Source of the DNA: Glaciimonas sp. CA11.2
Lineage (GTDB): Bacteria > Pseudomonadota > Gammaproteobacteria > Burkholderiales > Burkholderiaceae_D
Reading direction: 5' to 3'
NCBI RefSeq assembly: GCF_034314045.1
Contig: NZ_JAVIWL010000001.1
Coordinates: forward strand, 3,596,001-3,660,000
DNA: 64,000 bases
The notes under the pieces are model-generated. The model saw only the letters and a list, made by a program, of their open reading frames with translations. It searched no databases and was not told where the DNA came from. The position numbers and the translations under genes are program-made. Positions 1 to 8,415 of the stretch are shown here, piece by piece (within the stretch, counting starts at the first letter, position 1; the number at the start of each line of letters is the position of its first letter).

Positions 1-2
1 GT

Positions 3-446
3 TTATGCGCTGAGGTGGTGATTCGAGCAGATAGTCTATTTATGGGAACCGATGGTGTTGGAAGTTGGGTTGGCGTGGAATATATGGCGCAAGCTATTGC
101 AGCTTTTGCTGGTTATAAGGCACGCATCGATGGCAATCCGGTAAAAGTAGGATTTTTGCTTGGCACGCGACGTTATGAGGCAAGTTGTGGCTTTTTTCCA
201 TTGGGCGCAGTATTGCATATTTTGGTAAAACGACTTATGCAGGCCGATAATGGACTCGGATCATTTGAGTGCGCAATCTATGACGCCACCGATAGCGTAG
301 ACGAAATGAAGCGCGGTGAGGTTGCAGGGACGCTGTTTGATCTTGCTGGCGAAGCGGATAACAATATGCGGCCTTTAGTGCGTGCCACTATTACCGTGTT
401 TCAACCGCATGATGTGACTGGTTTTCTTGAAGGAATGGTGGAATGA
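3..446 (+). CDS. Hotdog-fold beta-hydroxyacyl-ACP dehydratase (5' truncated by window edge)
   Basis: Probable dehydratase of the aryl-polyene ApeP / FabA-like hotdog family, removing water from 3-hydroxyacyl-ACP during polyene chain extension. The visible frame is open to the left edge and a GTG lies at 15, but family members carry about 15-20 more N-terminal residues, so the start is probably outside the window. The segment around VGVEYMAQAIAAFAGY matches the hotdog helix region, and the chain ends with a beta strand (RATITVFQP). The stop overlaps the next gene's ATG (443-446), which implies translational coupling. Placement beside a reductase, a ketosynthase and a phosphopantetheinyl transferase supports a secondary-metabolite fatty-acid-like pathway rather than housekeeping FabZ. 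Confidence 0.8.
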   Translation, partial: LCAEVVIRADSLFMGTDGVGSWVGVEYMAQAIAAFAGYKARIDGNPVKVGFLLGTRRYEASCGFFPLGAVLHILVKRLMQADNGLGSFECAIYDATDSVDEMKRGEVAGTLFDLAGEADNNMRPLVRATITVFQPHDVTGFLEGMVE

Positions 447-1228
447 CGTTGGCAATAGTAAATAATGAAAATGGTAAAGCCGACAATGGTAAAGCCGACA
501 ACTTAAGCAAGTCGGTACTGGTAACCGGGTCAAGCCGTGGAATCGGTAAGGCCATTGCATTGCGATTGGCACGAGAGGGCTATGACATCGTATTACATTG
601 TCATCGTCAGCGCGATGCGGCGGAAGCGGTAGCCGCTTTAATACGTGCGATGGGTCGTCAGGCACGTGTGTTGCAGTGTGATATCGGTGACCGGCAGCGT
701 ACGTCTGATATTTTGTTGGCAGATATCGCAGAGCATGGTTGTTATTACGGTGTGGTGTGTAATGCCGGTGTGGCCCGAGACAATGCTTTTCCCGCGATGT
801 CGGGTGAAGATTGGGATCTGGTGTTAAAGACCAATCTGGATGGATTCTATAATGTTCTCAATCCGCTAGTGATGCCGATGGTGCATCGTCGTGCGCCAGG
901 TCGCATTGTGACATTGGCATCAGTATCGGGATTGATCGGCAATCGCGGACAAGTCAACTATAGCGCTGCGAAGGCCGGCATCATTGGTGCTACCAAGGCG
1001 CTGGCAATCGAGCTAGCGAAGCGCCACATTACGGTTAATTGTGTCGCACCGGGTTTAATTGAAACCGACATGATCGCAGATGTTCCGCTTGAGGAGGCAC
1101 TTAAAATGATTCCAGCCCGGCGTGTAGGTAAACCGGAAGAAGTTGCAGCTACCGTGTGTTTCCTGATGGGAACTGATGCCGCTTACATCACGCGTCAGGT
1201 GATTTCTGTCAATGGAGGAATGGCATGA
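443..1228 (+). CDS. FabG-like 3-oxoacyl-ACP reductase (SDR family)
   Basis: Short-chain dehydrogenase/reductase of 261 residues, expected to reduce 3-oxoacyl-ACP with NADPH. Visible motifs are the Rossmann cofactor loop TGSSRGIG (residues 28-35), the NAG-type segment CNAGVARD, and the catalytic YxxxK (Tyr173, Lys177), followed by VNCVAPGLIETDM. The N terminus has about 20 extra residues before the Rossmann strand, including a tandem NGKAD repeat encoded by two 15-bp direct repeats (470-499). It overlaps both neighbours by ATGA junctions, so it is co-translated with the dehydratase and ketosynthase. In aryl polyene clusters this position is ApeQ; that assignment is inferred from context. Confidence 0.9.
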   Translation: MTLAIVNNENGKADNGKADNLSKSVLVTGSSRGIGKAIALRLAREGYDIVLHCHRQRDAAEAVAALIRAMGRQARVLQCDIGDRQRTSDILLADIAEHGCYYGVVCNAGVARDNAFPAMSGEDWDLVLKTNLDGFYNVLNPLVMPMVHRRAPGRIVTLASVSGLIGNRGQVNYSAAKAGIIGATKALAIELAKRHITVNCVAPGLIETDMIADVPLEEALKMIPARRVGKPEEVAATVCFLMGTDAAYITRQVISVNGGMA

Positions 1229-2457
1229 CGCGGCGTCGCGTAGTGGTCACCGGAATGGCAGGAATCAGCCCGATAGGAAATGATTGGACAAGTATCCGTG
1301 CGCGTCTGGGCAGTTATCGTAACGCGATCGTGCGGATGGAAGAGTGGGCCGATTATGATGGATTGAACACCCAATTGGGCGCACCGGCGACAGACTTTAC
1401 GCTGTCTGATCGCTACACGCGGCGAACGATGCGCAGCATGGGACGGGTCGCATTGATGGCAACCCGAGCGACTGAAGTGGCGTTGATTGATGCAGGTCTC
1501 ATCGATGATCCACTACTCAAAAATGGGTGTTGTGGGATCGCTTATGGTTCGTCCGCGGGCACGCCCAAAGCGATAGGTGATTTCGGCAAGATGATGGAAG
1601 AGCGCTCGACAAGAGGGATCAACGCGACGACTTATATCAAGATGATGGCCCATACGGCGCCAGTGAATATTGGTGTGTTTTTTGGCGTGACCGGCCGCGT
1701 GATAACAACATCCAGTGCATGCACTTCAGGTAGTCAAGGCATTGGTTATGCCTATGAAGCGATTTGTAGTGGTCGGCAAAACATCATGATTGCTGGCGGT
1801 GCCGAAGAGTTGTGCGCGACCGAAGCGGCAGTCTTTGATACCTTGTTTGCGACCAGCATACGCAACGACATGCCTGAATCGACGCCGAGACCATTTGACA
1901 CGAAACGCGATGGCTTGGTGATCGGTGAAGGTGCCGCAACATTCATTCTGGAGGAATTGGAGCATGCACGTGCGCGCGGCGCAACAATTCACGCCGAGAT
2001 AGTCGGATTTGGAACCAACAGTGATGGTTGCCATGTAACGCATCCCAATACCGATACGATGCGCATTGCGATGGAGTTAGCACTGCAGGATGCGGCTCTA
2101 TCGTCGTCTGCAATTGGTTATATCAGCGCACATGGCACGGGTACAGAGCAAGGTGACATTGCTGAGTCTCACGCCACGGCGCAGGTATTCGGCAATCAGG
2201 TTCCCATAAGTTCGTTGAAAAGTTATACCGGCCATACGCTCGGTGCATGCGGTGCTTTAGAGGCATGGACCGGTATTGAAATGATGCGGGAAGGCTGGTT
2301 TGCCCCGACAATCAATTTGACCGAATTAGATCCGCGCTGCGCTGATCTGGATTACATCACGAATGAGGGGCGGGCCATTCAGTGCGATTATTTTATGTCG
2401 AATAATTTTGCGTTTGGTGGAATTAATACGTCATTGATTTTTAAAAGATTTGGATAA
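1225..2457 (+). CDS. FabF-like beta-ketoacyl-ACP synthase (aryl polyene type)
   Basis: Decarboxylating condensing enzyme of 410 residues that joins malonyl-ACP to a growing acyl chain. The thiolase-fold Cys-His-His triad is intact: Cys166 in SSACTSGSQ, His303 in SAHGTGTEQGD, His337 in YTGHTLGACGA. It ends with the typical NNFAFGGINTSLIF glycine-rich segment. The ATGA overlap with the upstream reductase and the phosphopantetheinyl transferase 8 bp downstream place it in a cluster that builds a polyunsaturated chain on ACP. It resembles ApeR/ApeO-type ketosynthases more than primary FabF in context; no ACP gene is visible in the window, presumably because the cluster continues to the left. Confidence 0.9.
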   Translation: MTRRRVVVTGMAGISPIGNDWTSIRARLGSYRNAIVRMEEWADYDGLNTQLGAPATDFTLSDRYTRRTMRSMGRVALMATRATEVALIDAGLIDDPLLKNGCCGIAYGSSAGTPKAIGDFGKMMEERSTRGINATTYIKMMAHTAPVNIGVFFGVTGRVITTSSACTSGSQGIGYAYEAICSGRQNIMIAGGAEELCATEAAVFDTLFATSIRNDMPESTPRPFDTKRDGLVIGEGAATFILEELEHARARGATIHAEIVGFGTNSDGCHVTHPNTDTMRIAMELALQDAALSSSAIGYISAHGTGTEQGDIAESHATAQVFGNQVPISSLKSYTGHTLGACGALEAWTGIEMMREGWFAPTINLTELDPRCADLDYITNEGRAIQCDYFMSNNFAFGGINTSLIFKRFG

Positions 2458-2465
2458 GACTATTT

Positions 2466-3251
2466 ATGCGTGCCGCCTCAGTTTGGTTGGTCGACGGGCG
2501 TCATTGGCCGGACCACATACTTGCGCCTTGGCTCGCCTGTCTGACCGAAGCTGAACAACAACGTTATCGCCGTTTTATCAGACCAATGCGGCAGCGCGAG
2601 TTTTTAATAGGGCGGATTCTTTTACGGTTTGCCGTTGCGCGACTAGCTAATTTAGCATTCACTGACATAGGCGTTGTTGACCGTAAAGATAACGCACCGT
2701 TACCGGTGCTTCCAGACAGATTGTCTAAGGAAATTATCGATCTGCCTTTTTTAAGCTTATCTCATAGCCGTGGCTGGGTTGCTTGCGCGGTGAGCGTTGA
2801 TACGCCGCTTGGCCTTGATATTGAGGCGCTGGATGCCAGTCGTGATGTCACATCTTTAGGAGACATTGCATTTACCTGCGCCGAGAACCAATGGCTATCC
2901 CAGCACAAGGACGCGGAAAAAAAAGCAGCTTTTTATGCTCTTTGGAGCGAGCGGGAGGCGTTGTACAAAATGAGGTCAAGCGCCGACCGTCCGTGGAGCG
3001 AGGATGCCTTGGTGAGTGATGGCATAAAATTGACATCCGGGTCGGATTGGACTTTATACTCTCCTCTACACTCCAAGCTCGCTATCTGCTTGTGCAGCAG
3101 ATATGCGGTGTCAAAGCCGCTTTTGCTTGAATTAACTGGTGACTCTCCATTCGCATGGGCGCTGCAGGCTGATGGATTGCCCGAAACTGATGTAAGCTTT
3201 AATCAAGCTTTTGCTCAACCGTTTCAAGCTTTGCCAACCGTATTGCATTAG
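2466..3251 (+). CDS. 4'-phosphopantetheinyl transferase superfamily protein
   Basis: Sfp/AcpT-like enzyme of 261 residues that would transfer the phosphopantetheine arm of CoA to a serine of the cluster's acyl carrier proteins. The two magnesium-binding signatures are visible: PLGLDIEALD near residue 117 and WSEREALYKM near residue 158. The second has Arg where the usual WxxKEA has Lys, a conservative change. The N-terminal region (LTEAEQQRYRRF, REFLIGRILLR) is typical of the family. The start follows the ketosynthase stop after 8 bp. Its last 53 bp are overlapped by the convergent phasin gene on the other strand. Confidence 0.85.
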   Translation: MRAASVWLVDGRHWPDHILAPWLACLTEAEQQRYRRFIRPMRQREFLIGRILLRFAVARLANLAFTDIGVVDRKDNAPLPVLPDRLSKEIIDLPFLSLSHSRGWVACAVSVDTPLGLDIEALDASRDVTSLGDIAFTCAENQWLSQHKDAEKKAAFYALWSEREALYKMRSSADRPWSEDALVSDGIKLTSGSDWTLYSPLHSKLAICLCSRYAVSKPLLLELTGDSPFAWALQADGLPETDVSFNQAFAQPFQALPTVLH

Positions 3252-3729
3252 CTGTCGCTCTTGAGTGCAATGGGTACAATCCGGTCTGAGCAACCTCTGC
3301 AATTGAGGCGTTTAACTGCGACAGTAAATTGCTGGACTGTTTCATATGCCGGTCAATGAGCTTGTTTTTTTCGATTGGAATGGGCTTGAAGAAAGTGCCG
3401 GTCGCAAAGGCAATCAGTTCTTTAGTGCCGTTCAATAACTCCTGAATTGCGAGTTTCGCCACTTGCTGATGCAAGCCCAGCATCCTTATTGTCATGGCAT
3501 GGGCCGACTCAGAAAGTGCATCCATTTTTTCTTGTCCCATTAAGCTAAACTCTTCCTGATCGCGTTGATTTGGTACAGGGCCAGCCATTGCCATACGAAC
3601 ACTGCGATGTGTGATGACTTGCGCGGACGCTGTCATCATTTCACGCGTTTGGGTTGCCAGGTCGCCCCATACGGTATAGGGATTTTCTGTAGTACTTGCT
3701 TGGGTTAAGCGGTTTGTGTTGGATTTCAT
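3199..3729 (-). CDS. Polyhydroxyalkanoate granule-associated phasin
   Basis: Protein of 176 residues resembling short phasins that coat polyhydroxyalkanoate granules: an amphipathic, Ala/Met/Gln-rich helical N-terminal half (WGDLATQTREMMTASAQVI, RMAMAGP, QEEFSLMGQEKMDALSESA) and a poorly conserved tail. No signal peptide is seen. The start is supported by an AGGAG ribosome-binding site a few bases upstream of the ATG at 3729. It lies convergent to the phosphopantetheinyl transferase with a 53-bp 3' overlap and divergent from surE. Assignment rests on pattern similarity to family members, not on a catalytic motif. Confidence 0.75.
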   Translation of the reverse strand: MKSNTNRLTQASTTENPYTVWGDLATQTREMMTASAQVITHRSVRMAMAGPVPNQRDQEEFSLMGQEKMDALSESAHAMTIRMLGLHQQVAKLAIQELLNGTKELIAFATGTFFKPIPIEKNKLIDRHMKQSSNLLSQLNASIAEVAQTGLYPLHSRATANAIRLAKLETVEQKLD

Positions 3730-4030
3730 AGTAACTCCTAAATGAGATCATTGAATACCGCAAAAGCATATCGAAAAAGCTCCGTGCGCATTCAATGTGT
3801 ATTGACTCTATGGTTGCCGAGAAAGCACAAAACACAGCCTGTTAGCGCTAACAATACTCTTTTTTTTGATTTCCCGTGAGATATTTGTTGCGGTGCACCA
3901 TAAGAGTGCTGCTTTGTTAAAAAACATTAAATGGAACCAAAATCATATTTTTTTGGGCTTATTGACAACTTCACATAAAAACAAGCAAATCTTCCATTAA
4001 CCTAAGGGCGGCTTCAGGTAAAATTCTTGT
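3730..4030. promoter_or_regulatory. Divergent phasin/surE intergenic region with 14-bp palindrome
   Basis: The 301-bp space carries the outward promoters of the phasin gene and the surE group. It contains a perfect 14-bp palindrome at 3840-3853 (TGTTAGCGCTAACA), whose form with a central CG resembles LacI-family operators. A TTGACA hexamer at 3962-3967 could be a surE -35, but the -10 that would go with it is weak. A T-run and AT-rich DNA lie between. No coding sequence is seen. Confidence 0.4.
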
Positions 4031-4768
4031 ATGAAAATTCTCATCAGCAACGACGATGGTTATCTGGCCCCGGGCATCATTGCATTGGCAAATGCGCTGA
4101 CACCGATAGCGGAAATTGTGGTGGTCGCGCCAGACAGCAATCGATCCGGCTCTTCTAATTCTTTGACACTAGATCGTCCGTTGTCGGTTCATCGCGCCGA
4201 AAATGGTTTTTATTTCATCAATGGAACACCGTCGGATTGCGTGCACATTGCACTGACCGGGATGCTTAATTTTCGCCCCGATTTGATTGTTTCGGGGATC
4301 AATCAAGGTCAGAATATGGGAGATGACACCTTGTATTCGGGTACCGTCGCGGCTGCTACCGAAGGATTTTTGTTCGGCATTCCCTCGATTGCGTTTTCGC
4401 AGGTAAGTAAGGGTTGGGAAGAATTAGACGCCGCAGCTAAGGTCGCGCGTGAGATTGTCGAGCGTCGATTTGCGACTATGCCGCAGCCTTATCTCTTAAA
4501 CGTCAATATTCCGAATCTTCCATACCATCAATTGAAGCCCGCGCTGGCTACACGTCTGGGTAAACGGCATGTTTCTGAATCGGTCATCAAGACGCAAGAT
4601 CCTCACGGGCGAGAAATTTACTGGATTGGTCCTGCAGGTGCAGCAAAAGATGCCAGCGAAGGGACCGATTTTCATGCGATCGCAAAAGGGCATGTCTCGA
4701 TTACGCCATTACAGATTGATTTAACCCATGCGATGCAACTGGCCGCACTTACCAAGGATTTGTCATGA
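4031..4768 (+). CDS. surE: 5'/3'-nucleotidase SurE
   Basis: Stationary-phase survival nucleotidase of 245 residues that dephosphorylates nucleoside monophosphates. The metal-binding N terminus [11 protein letters not shown] (Asp8-Asp9) starts the protein; further ligand regions [11 protein letters not shown] and [19 protein letters not shown] are intact. Length is normal for the family. Its stop overlaps the pcm start by four bases, and pcm, nlpD and rpoS follow, the classical proteobacterial stress-survival group. Cytoplasmic; no signal sequence. Confidence 0.97.
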   Translation: MKILISNDDGYLAPGIIALANALTPIAEIVVVAPDSNRSGSSNSLTLDRPLSVHRAENGFYFINGTPSDCVHIALTGMLNFRPDLIVSGINQGQNMGDDTLYSGTVAAATEGFLFGIPSIAFSQVSKGWEELDAAAKVAREIVERRFATMPQPYLLNVNIPNLPYHQLKPALATRLGKRHVSESVIKTQDPHGREIYWIGPAGAAKDASEGTDFHAIAKGHVSITPLQIDLTHAMQLAALTKDLS

Positions 4769-5724
4769 CGGAAGCGCCAAAGCGTTTCCCCTTGACGTTG
4801 TCATCGGTGGTCGACACTAAATCGCGGTCTTCCGGCGTGGGTTCCAATCGTGTCGTTGCAACTCCCCAAACTGCGACTAGAAATGCCGCTTACGATAATC
4901 TTAAATCGGCTCCGCCAAAAGCGGCATTTAATTCTGCCTCTGATAAACAACCCTATTTTAATCCTTCAGCATCGGCGGGTAATGCGGGCAAGAAGACCGG
5001 TTCGACTCCCGGTAACCAGCACAATCTAGCCAGCCAAACCAATCAAACTAACCAGCATTCAACAGATAAACGGTCTACGACGTTGGTGTCGGAGGGAGTT
5101 CGTAAAGCCATGGTCGCGCGGATTGCGAAGCTGGGTGTGAGAGACGTCAGCGTGCTGGCGGCAATGGAGGCGGTACCGCGGCACATGTTCATGGAGCCCG
5201 GGCTGGCTAGTCAGGCTTATATTGATGCATCGCTACCCATCGGCCACCATCAAACTATTTCACAGCCGTATATTGTTGCCCGAATGATTGAGGTTATGCG
5301 CGACAATCAGCAAGGTGGCGTGCTCAATCGCGTATTGGAAATCGGAACCGGTTGCGGCTATCAGGCCGCGGTGTTGTCTTTGGTGGCAAAAGAGGTCTAT
5401 TCGATTGAACGAATCAAGCCTTTACATGAGTTAGCGAGAAGTAATTTGCGACCGTTGCGTGTAGCAAATATCCGACTGCATTACGGAGATGGTATGCTTG
5501 GCCTGCCGCAAGTGGCGCCTTTTGATGGAATTATCTTAGCTGCCGCTGGGCTTGAAGTGCCGCAAGCATTGCTGGATCAGATGGCGATAGGCGGTCGACT
5601 GGTGGCGCCAGTGGGTTCGCGTCATCAAGTTCTTCAGTTGATTCAGCGTATCACTAAATTTGACTGGACCAGCACTACGCTCGAAGATTGCCATTTCGTG
5701 CCGTTGCGTTCCGGGATCGCATGA
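4765..5724 (+). CDS. pcm: Protein-L-isoaspartate O-methyltransferase with long N-terminal extension
   Basis: Repairs isoaspartyl residues in aged proteins by SAM-dependent methylation. The catalytic part begins near residue 108 and shows the family's [10 protein letters not shown] segment and the SAM-binding strand-loop [17 protein letters not shown], then YSIERI and HYGDG. The first 107 residues are low-complexity (rich in Ser, Asn, Thr, Gln, Ala) with no recognisable domain and make the protein about 100 residues longer than the E. coli type. No better internal start is seen before Met116, which would cut into the conserved region. The ATG overlaps the surE stop (ATGA). Confidence 0.95.
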   Translation: MTEAPKRFPLTLSSVVDTKSRSSGVGSNRVVATPQTATRNAAYDNLKSAPPKAAFNSASDKQPYFNPSASAGNAGKKTGSTPGNQHNLASQTNQTNQHSTDKRSTTLVSEGVRKAMVARIAKLGVRDVSVLAAMEAVPRHMFMEPGLASQAYIDASLPIGHHQTISQPYIVARMIEVMRDNQQGGVLNRVLEIGTGCGYQAAVLSLVAKEVYSIERIKPLHELARSNLRPLRVANIRLHYGDGMLGLPQVAPFDGIILAAAGLEVPQALLDQMAIGGRLVAPVGSRHQVLQLIQRITKFDWTSTTLEDCHFVPLRSGIA

Positions 5725-5973
5725 GCTGAGCAGTCTTCGGCAATATAACGAAAAAGCCAGAAGATGCAGAATATAGCGGCCCGGCAGCGATGGTTGGCCA
5801 ACATCGGTCTATAAAGACTTGCTGGTAACAAATTTTTAAAACTTTTAAACGAAAAATGATCGGATATTGAATCCATGAAATATTATGGCGTTAAATGTTG
5901 TGTTTAATCGGTTGTCTGTTACTACAAATAACCGCATCGATCTTAACCGCGATACGTCGCAAATAAAAATGTA

Positions 5974-6981
5974 ATGAGAATGAAGAAAACACGCCTTGTA
6001 TTGCTGGGAATAATCGTCGGCTCAATTGCTGCATGTAGCACGACGCGAACACCCGCGCCCGTAGTAGATCGCAGAGTCGGTGGCCCGAACGTAAGTGCGG
6101 CTCCTAATACGCCTCAGGCACCCAGGGTTAGCGGCCCAGGATATTACACAGTGAAAAAGGGCGATACGCTGTATCGGATTGCACTTGAGTTCGGGCAAAG
6201 TTATCGCGATATTGTCAGCTGGAATAATCTCAATAACGCCAACGACATCAAGGTTGATCAAGTGCTGCGGGTTCAACCTCCTGAGGCTGGCAGCAGTCTG
6301 GCTGGTGGCGCACAAGTCGGTAACGTTTCGAGCGAATCCGGGGTCGATGTCCGCCCGCTCGGCACAGCGCCTTCCGCTTCTTCCAGTGCAAATGGCACGA
6401 TGAATGGCGGTAATAAAACAAGTCCACGCGGCGACAAGCGTCCATATTCGGACAGCGCGCTGGCGGAATTGCAAAAACCGGATGCGCCATCTCCACCATC
6501 GGCATCTGATAGTCGGCCTGATGTGAGGCCAGACTCCCGCGCAGAAGTAAAACCGGATCCAACGAAAAATAACGAGAAAGCGATCTCACCACCAATCGCC
6601 TCTGCGACAGAGGATGGCCGCGTAGACTGGATGTGGCCAACAGAAGGCAAGGTGTTGGGGGGATTCGATCAAGGTAAAAAGGGTATTGATATTGCCGGAA
6701 AAACGGGGCAGCCTGTGTTAGCGGCCGCGGCAGGTAAGGTTATGTATGCTGGTAGCGGTATTCGTGGTTATGGCAATCTGGTGATCGTTAAGCACACCAA
6801 TAATTTATTATCCGCGTACGCGCATAACAAGGTTATTCTTGTGAAAGAGGGACAAGTTGTCAGCAAGGGGCAAAAGATCGCAGAAATGGGAAATTCGGAT
6901 AGTGATTCGACCAAGCTGCATTTTGAAATTCGCCAGCAAGGCAAGCCAGTTGATCCCTCAAAATTTTTACCTGGTCGCTAA
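5974..6981 (+). CDS. nlpD: NlpD-like LysM/M23 lipoprotein, amidase activator
   Basis: Outer-membrane lipoprotein of 335 residues expected to activate the AmiC-type amidase during cell separation. The signal peptide ends at a lipobox SIAAC with Cys21. A LysM domain (about residues 57-103, YTVKKGDTLYRIA) binds peptidoglycan; a Pro/Ser/Asp-rich linker follows; the C-terminal M23 fold (about 225-335) shows GIDIAGKTGQPV and LHFEIRQQGKPVDPSKFL. The zinc ligands of active M23 peptidases are missing (Lys-Gly-Ile-Asp where HxxxD is expected, Lys-Leu-His instead of His-Leu-His), consistent with a non-enzymatic activator. It sits directly upstream of rpoS; in related bacteria the main rpoS promoter lies within nlpD. 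Confidence 0.95.
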   Translation: MRMKKTRLVLLGIIVGSIAACSTTRTPAPVVDRRVGGPNVSAAPNTPQAPRVSGPGYYTVKKGDTLYRIALEFGQSYRDIVSWNNLNNANDIKVDQVLRVQPPEAGSSLAGGAQVGNVSSESGVDVRPLGTAPSASSSANGTMNGGNKTSPRGDKRPYSDSALAELQKPDAPSPPSASDSRPDVRPDSRAEVKPDPTKNNEKAISPPIASATEDGRVDWMWPTEGKVLGGFDQGKKGIDIAGKTGQPVLAAAAGKVMYAGSGIRGYGNLVIVKHTNNLLSAYAHNKVILVKEGQVVSKGQKIAEMGNSDSDSTKLHFEIRQQGKPVDPSKFLPGR

Positions 6982-7108
6982 TCTATAAGCAGCACGATAG
7001 AATAGAGGCAAATAAAGGTTAGCAAGTCAGTTTGATGGTGCATTGTTGTTATTGGGTATCTGATTCAAAGAGGTTGTCAACTGTGTAATTAACCAAGTGA
7101 ACGGCTAA

Positions 7109-8179
7109 ATGAACAAGCGCCTTCCTGCTCGACAAAGTGATCAAAATAAAGTGTCATCTGGAGAAGTGCCAGATGACATTATCAGTGATCTCGACACCAC
7201 CGCTGAAAAAGAAGCGCTCGAGGAGAGCGATGATGGCGAGGCGGAAGATATCGAAGCCGGTATTGATGATCTTGATGCCGGTGATAGTGTCGTGGTCGTG
7301 GTTGATGGTGTTGATGAGCTGAAAAAAGTATTAGCGGCGGAGTTGTCCACCGATACCACGCAGCATTATCTTAATCAAATTGGTACCCGACCACTCCTCA
7401 CCATTCCTGAAGAAGTACATTTCGCGACACTGGCCAAGCAAGGGGATTTTCCTGCTCGCCAAAAGATGATTGAGCACAACCTACGTTTGGTTGTTTCAAT
7501 CGCTAAACACTACATCAATCGCGGAGTTACCTTGCTTGATCTGATCGAGGAAGGTAATCTCGGTCTCATGCGTGCCATAGACAAGTTTGAGCCGGAACGG
7601 GGCTTCCGATTTTCGACCTATGCGACCTGGTGGATACGGCAAAGCATTGAACGGGCAATTATGAATCAGGCGCGCACTGTCCGCTTGCCGGTTCACATGG
7701 TGCGTGAATTAAATCAAATCTTGCGGGCCAAATATCACCTTGAAGCACAACATCATGATGGCAAAGATGCGAATGCAGAAGACATTGCCCATTTAGTAGG
7801 TCGTCCTGTGGATGAAGTGCAAGCAGTATTAGCGCTTTCAGAGCATGCAACATCGCTAGACGCACCGTTAGATCAAGATCCATTGGCCAGTCTTCTGGAT
7901 TTGTTGCCGAGTGCCACTGAAGAACATCCTGATGCCTGTGCTGAACAAAAAGAGACATCTATTCTGGTACGGGTTTGGCTAGAAAGACTCACTGACAAGC
8001 AGCGCAATGTGATCATGCGTCGTTTCGGTCTGGATAATGATGATCCTTCAACCTTAGAAGAGCTAGCGGTTGAAATCGGCGTCACGCGTGAACGAGTCCG
8101 GCAAATTCAGCAGGAAGCATTAATAAAGCTGAAGCGCTTGTTAGGAGCAAAAGGGGTGGATAAAGACGCCTTTCTTTAG
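7109..8179 (+). CDS. rpoS: RNA polymerase sigma factor RpoS
   Basis: Stationary-phase and general stress sigma factor of 356 residues. After an acidic N-terminal extension (residues 1-80, many Asp/Glu) come region 1.2 ([16 protein letters not shown]), region 2 ([20 protein letters not shown], then [20 protein letters not shown] for -10 recognition and melting), region 3, and region 4 with the -35 helix-turn-helix ([20 protein letters not shown]). The acidic N terminus is longer than in E. coli. It lies 127 bp behind nlpD, the conserved arrangement. Control at translation by Hfq-dependent RNAs is likely, and hfq lies in the same window, but no pairing site was identified. Confidence 0.97.
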   Translation: MNKRLPARQSDQNKVSSGEVPDDIISDLDTTAEKEALEESDDGEAEDIEAGIDDLDAGDSVVVVVDGVDELKKVLAAELSTDTTQHYLNQIGTRPLLTIPEEVHFATLAKQGDFPARQKMIEHNLRLVVSIAKHYINRGVTLLDLIEEGNLGLMRAIDKFEPERGFRFSTYATWWIRQSIERAIMNQARTVRLPVHMVRELNQILRAKYHLEAQHHDGKDANAEDIAHLVGRPVDEVQAVLALSEHATSLDAPLDQDPLASLLDLLPSATEEHPDACAEQKETSILVRVWLERLTDKQRNVIMRRFGLDNDDPSTLEELAVEIGVTRERVRQIQQEALIKLKRLLGAKGVDKDAFL

Positions 8180-8415
8180 CCTTGGAAGATCCTGAAAGCT
8201 AATTGGACAGATGACTTACGTCGGATAGTCGTTATAATTCGGTCCTTTCCCAATCTCGTTTTATGCTGTTCCTTCAAAATCGCTTCCTTTTCCTGTGCAG
8301 CAACTTCAGATGGTGAGCAGCAGATTCTGGCGCGGATTTCCTTTGCCTCCGAATGTGGATGCTTCGCCCATGTGAATGATACTTCTGCCGCATAGAGAAA
8401 TACGGAGCGGGTTTA

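Noticed and set aside
7038..7050. GCATTGTT motif shared by the rpoS, iolG and inositol transporter upstream regions
   Set aside because: An eight-base match in three AT-rich regions with unrelated control can arise by chance; spacing to genes differs.
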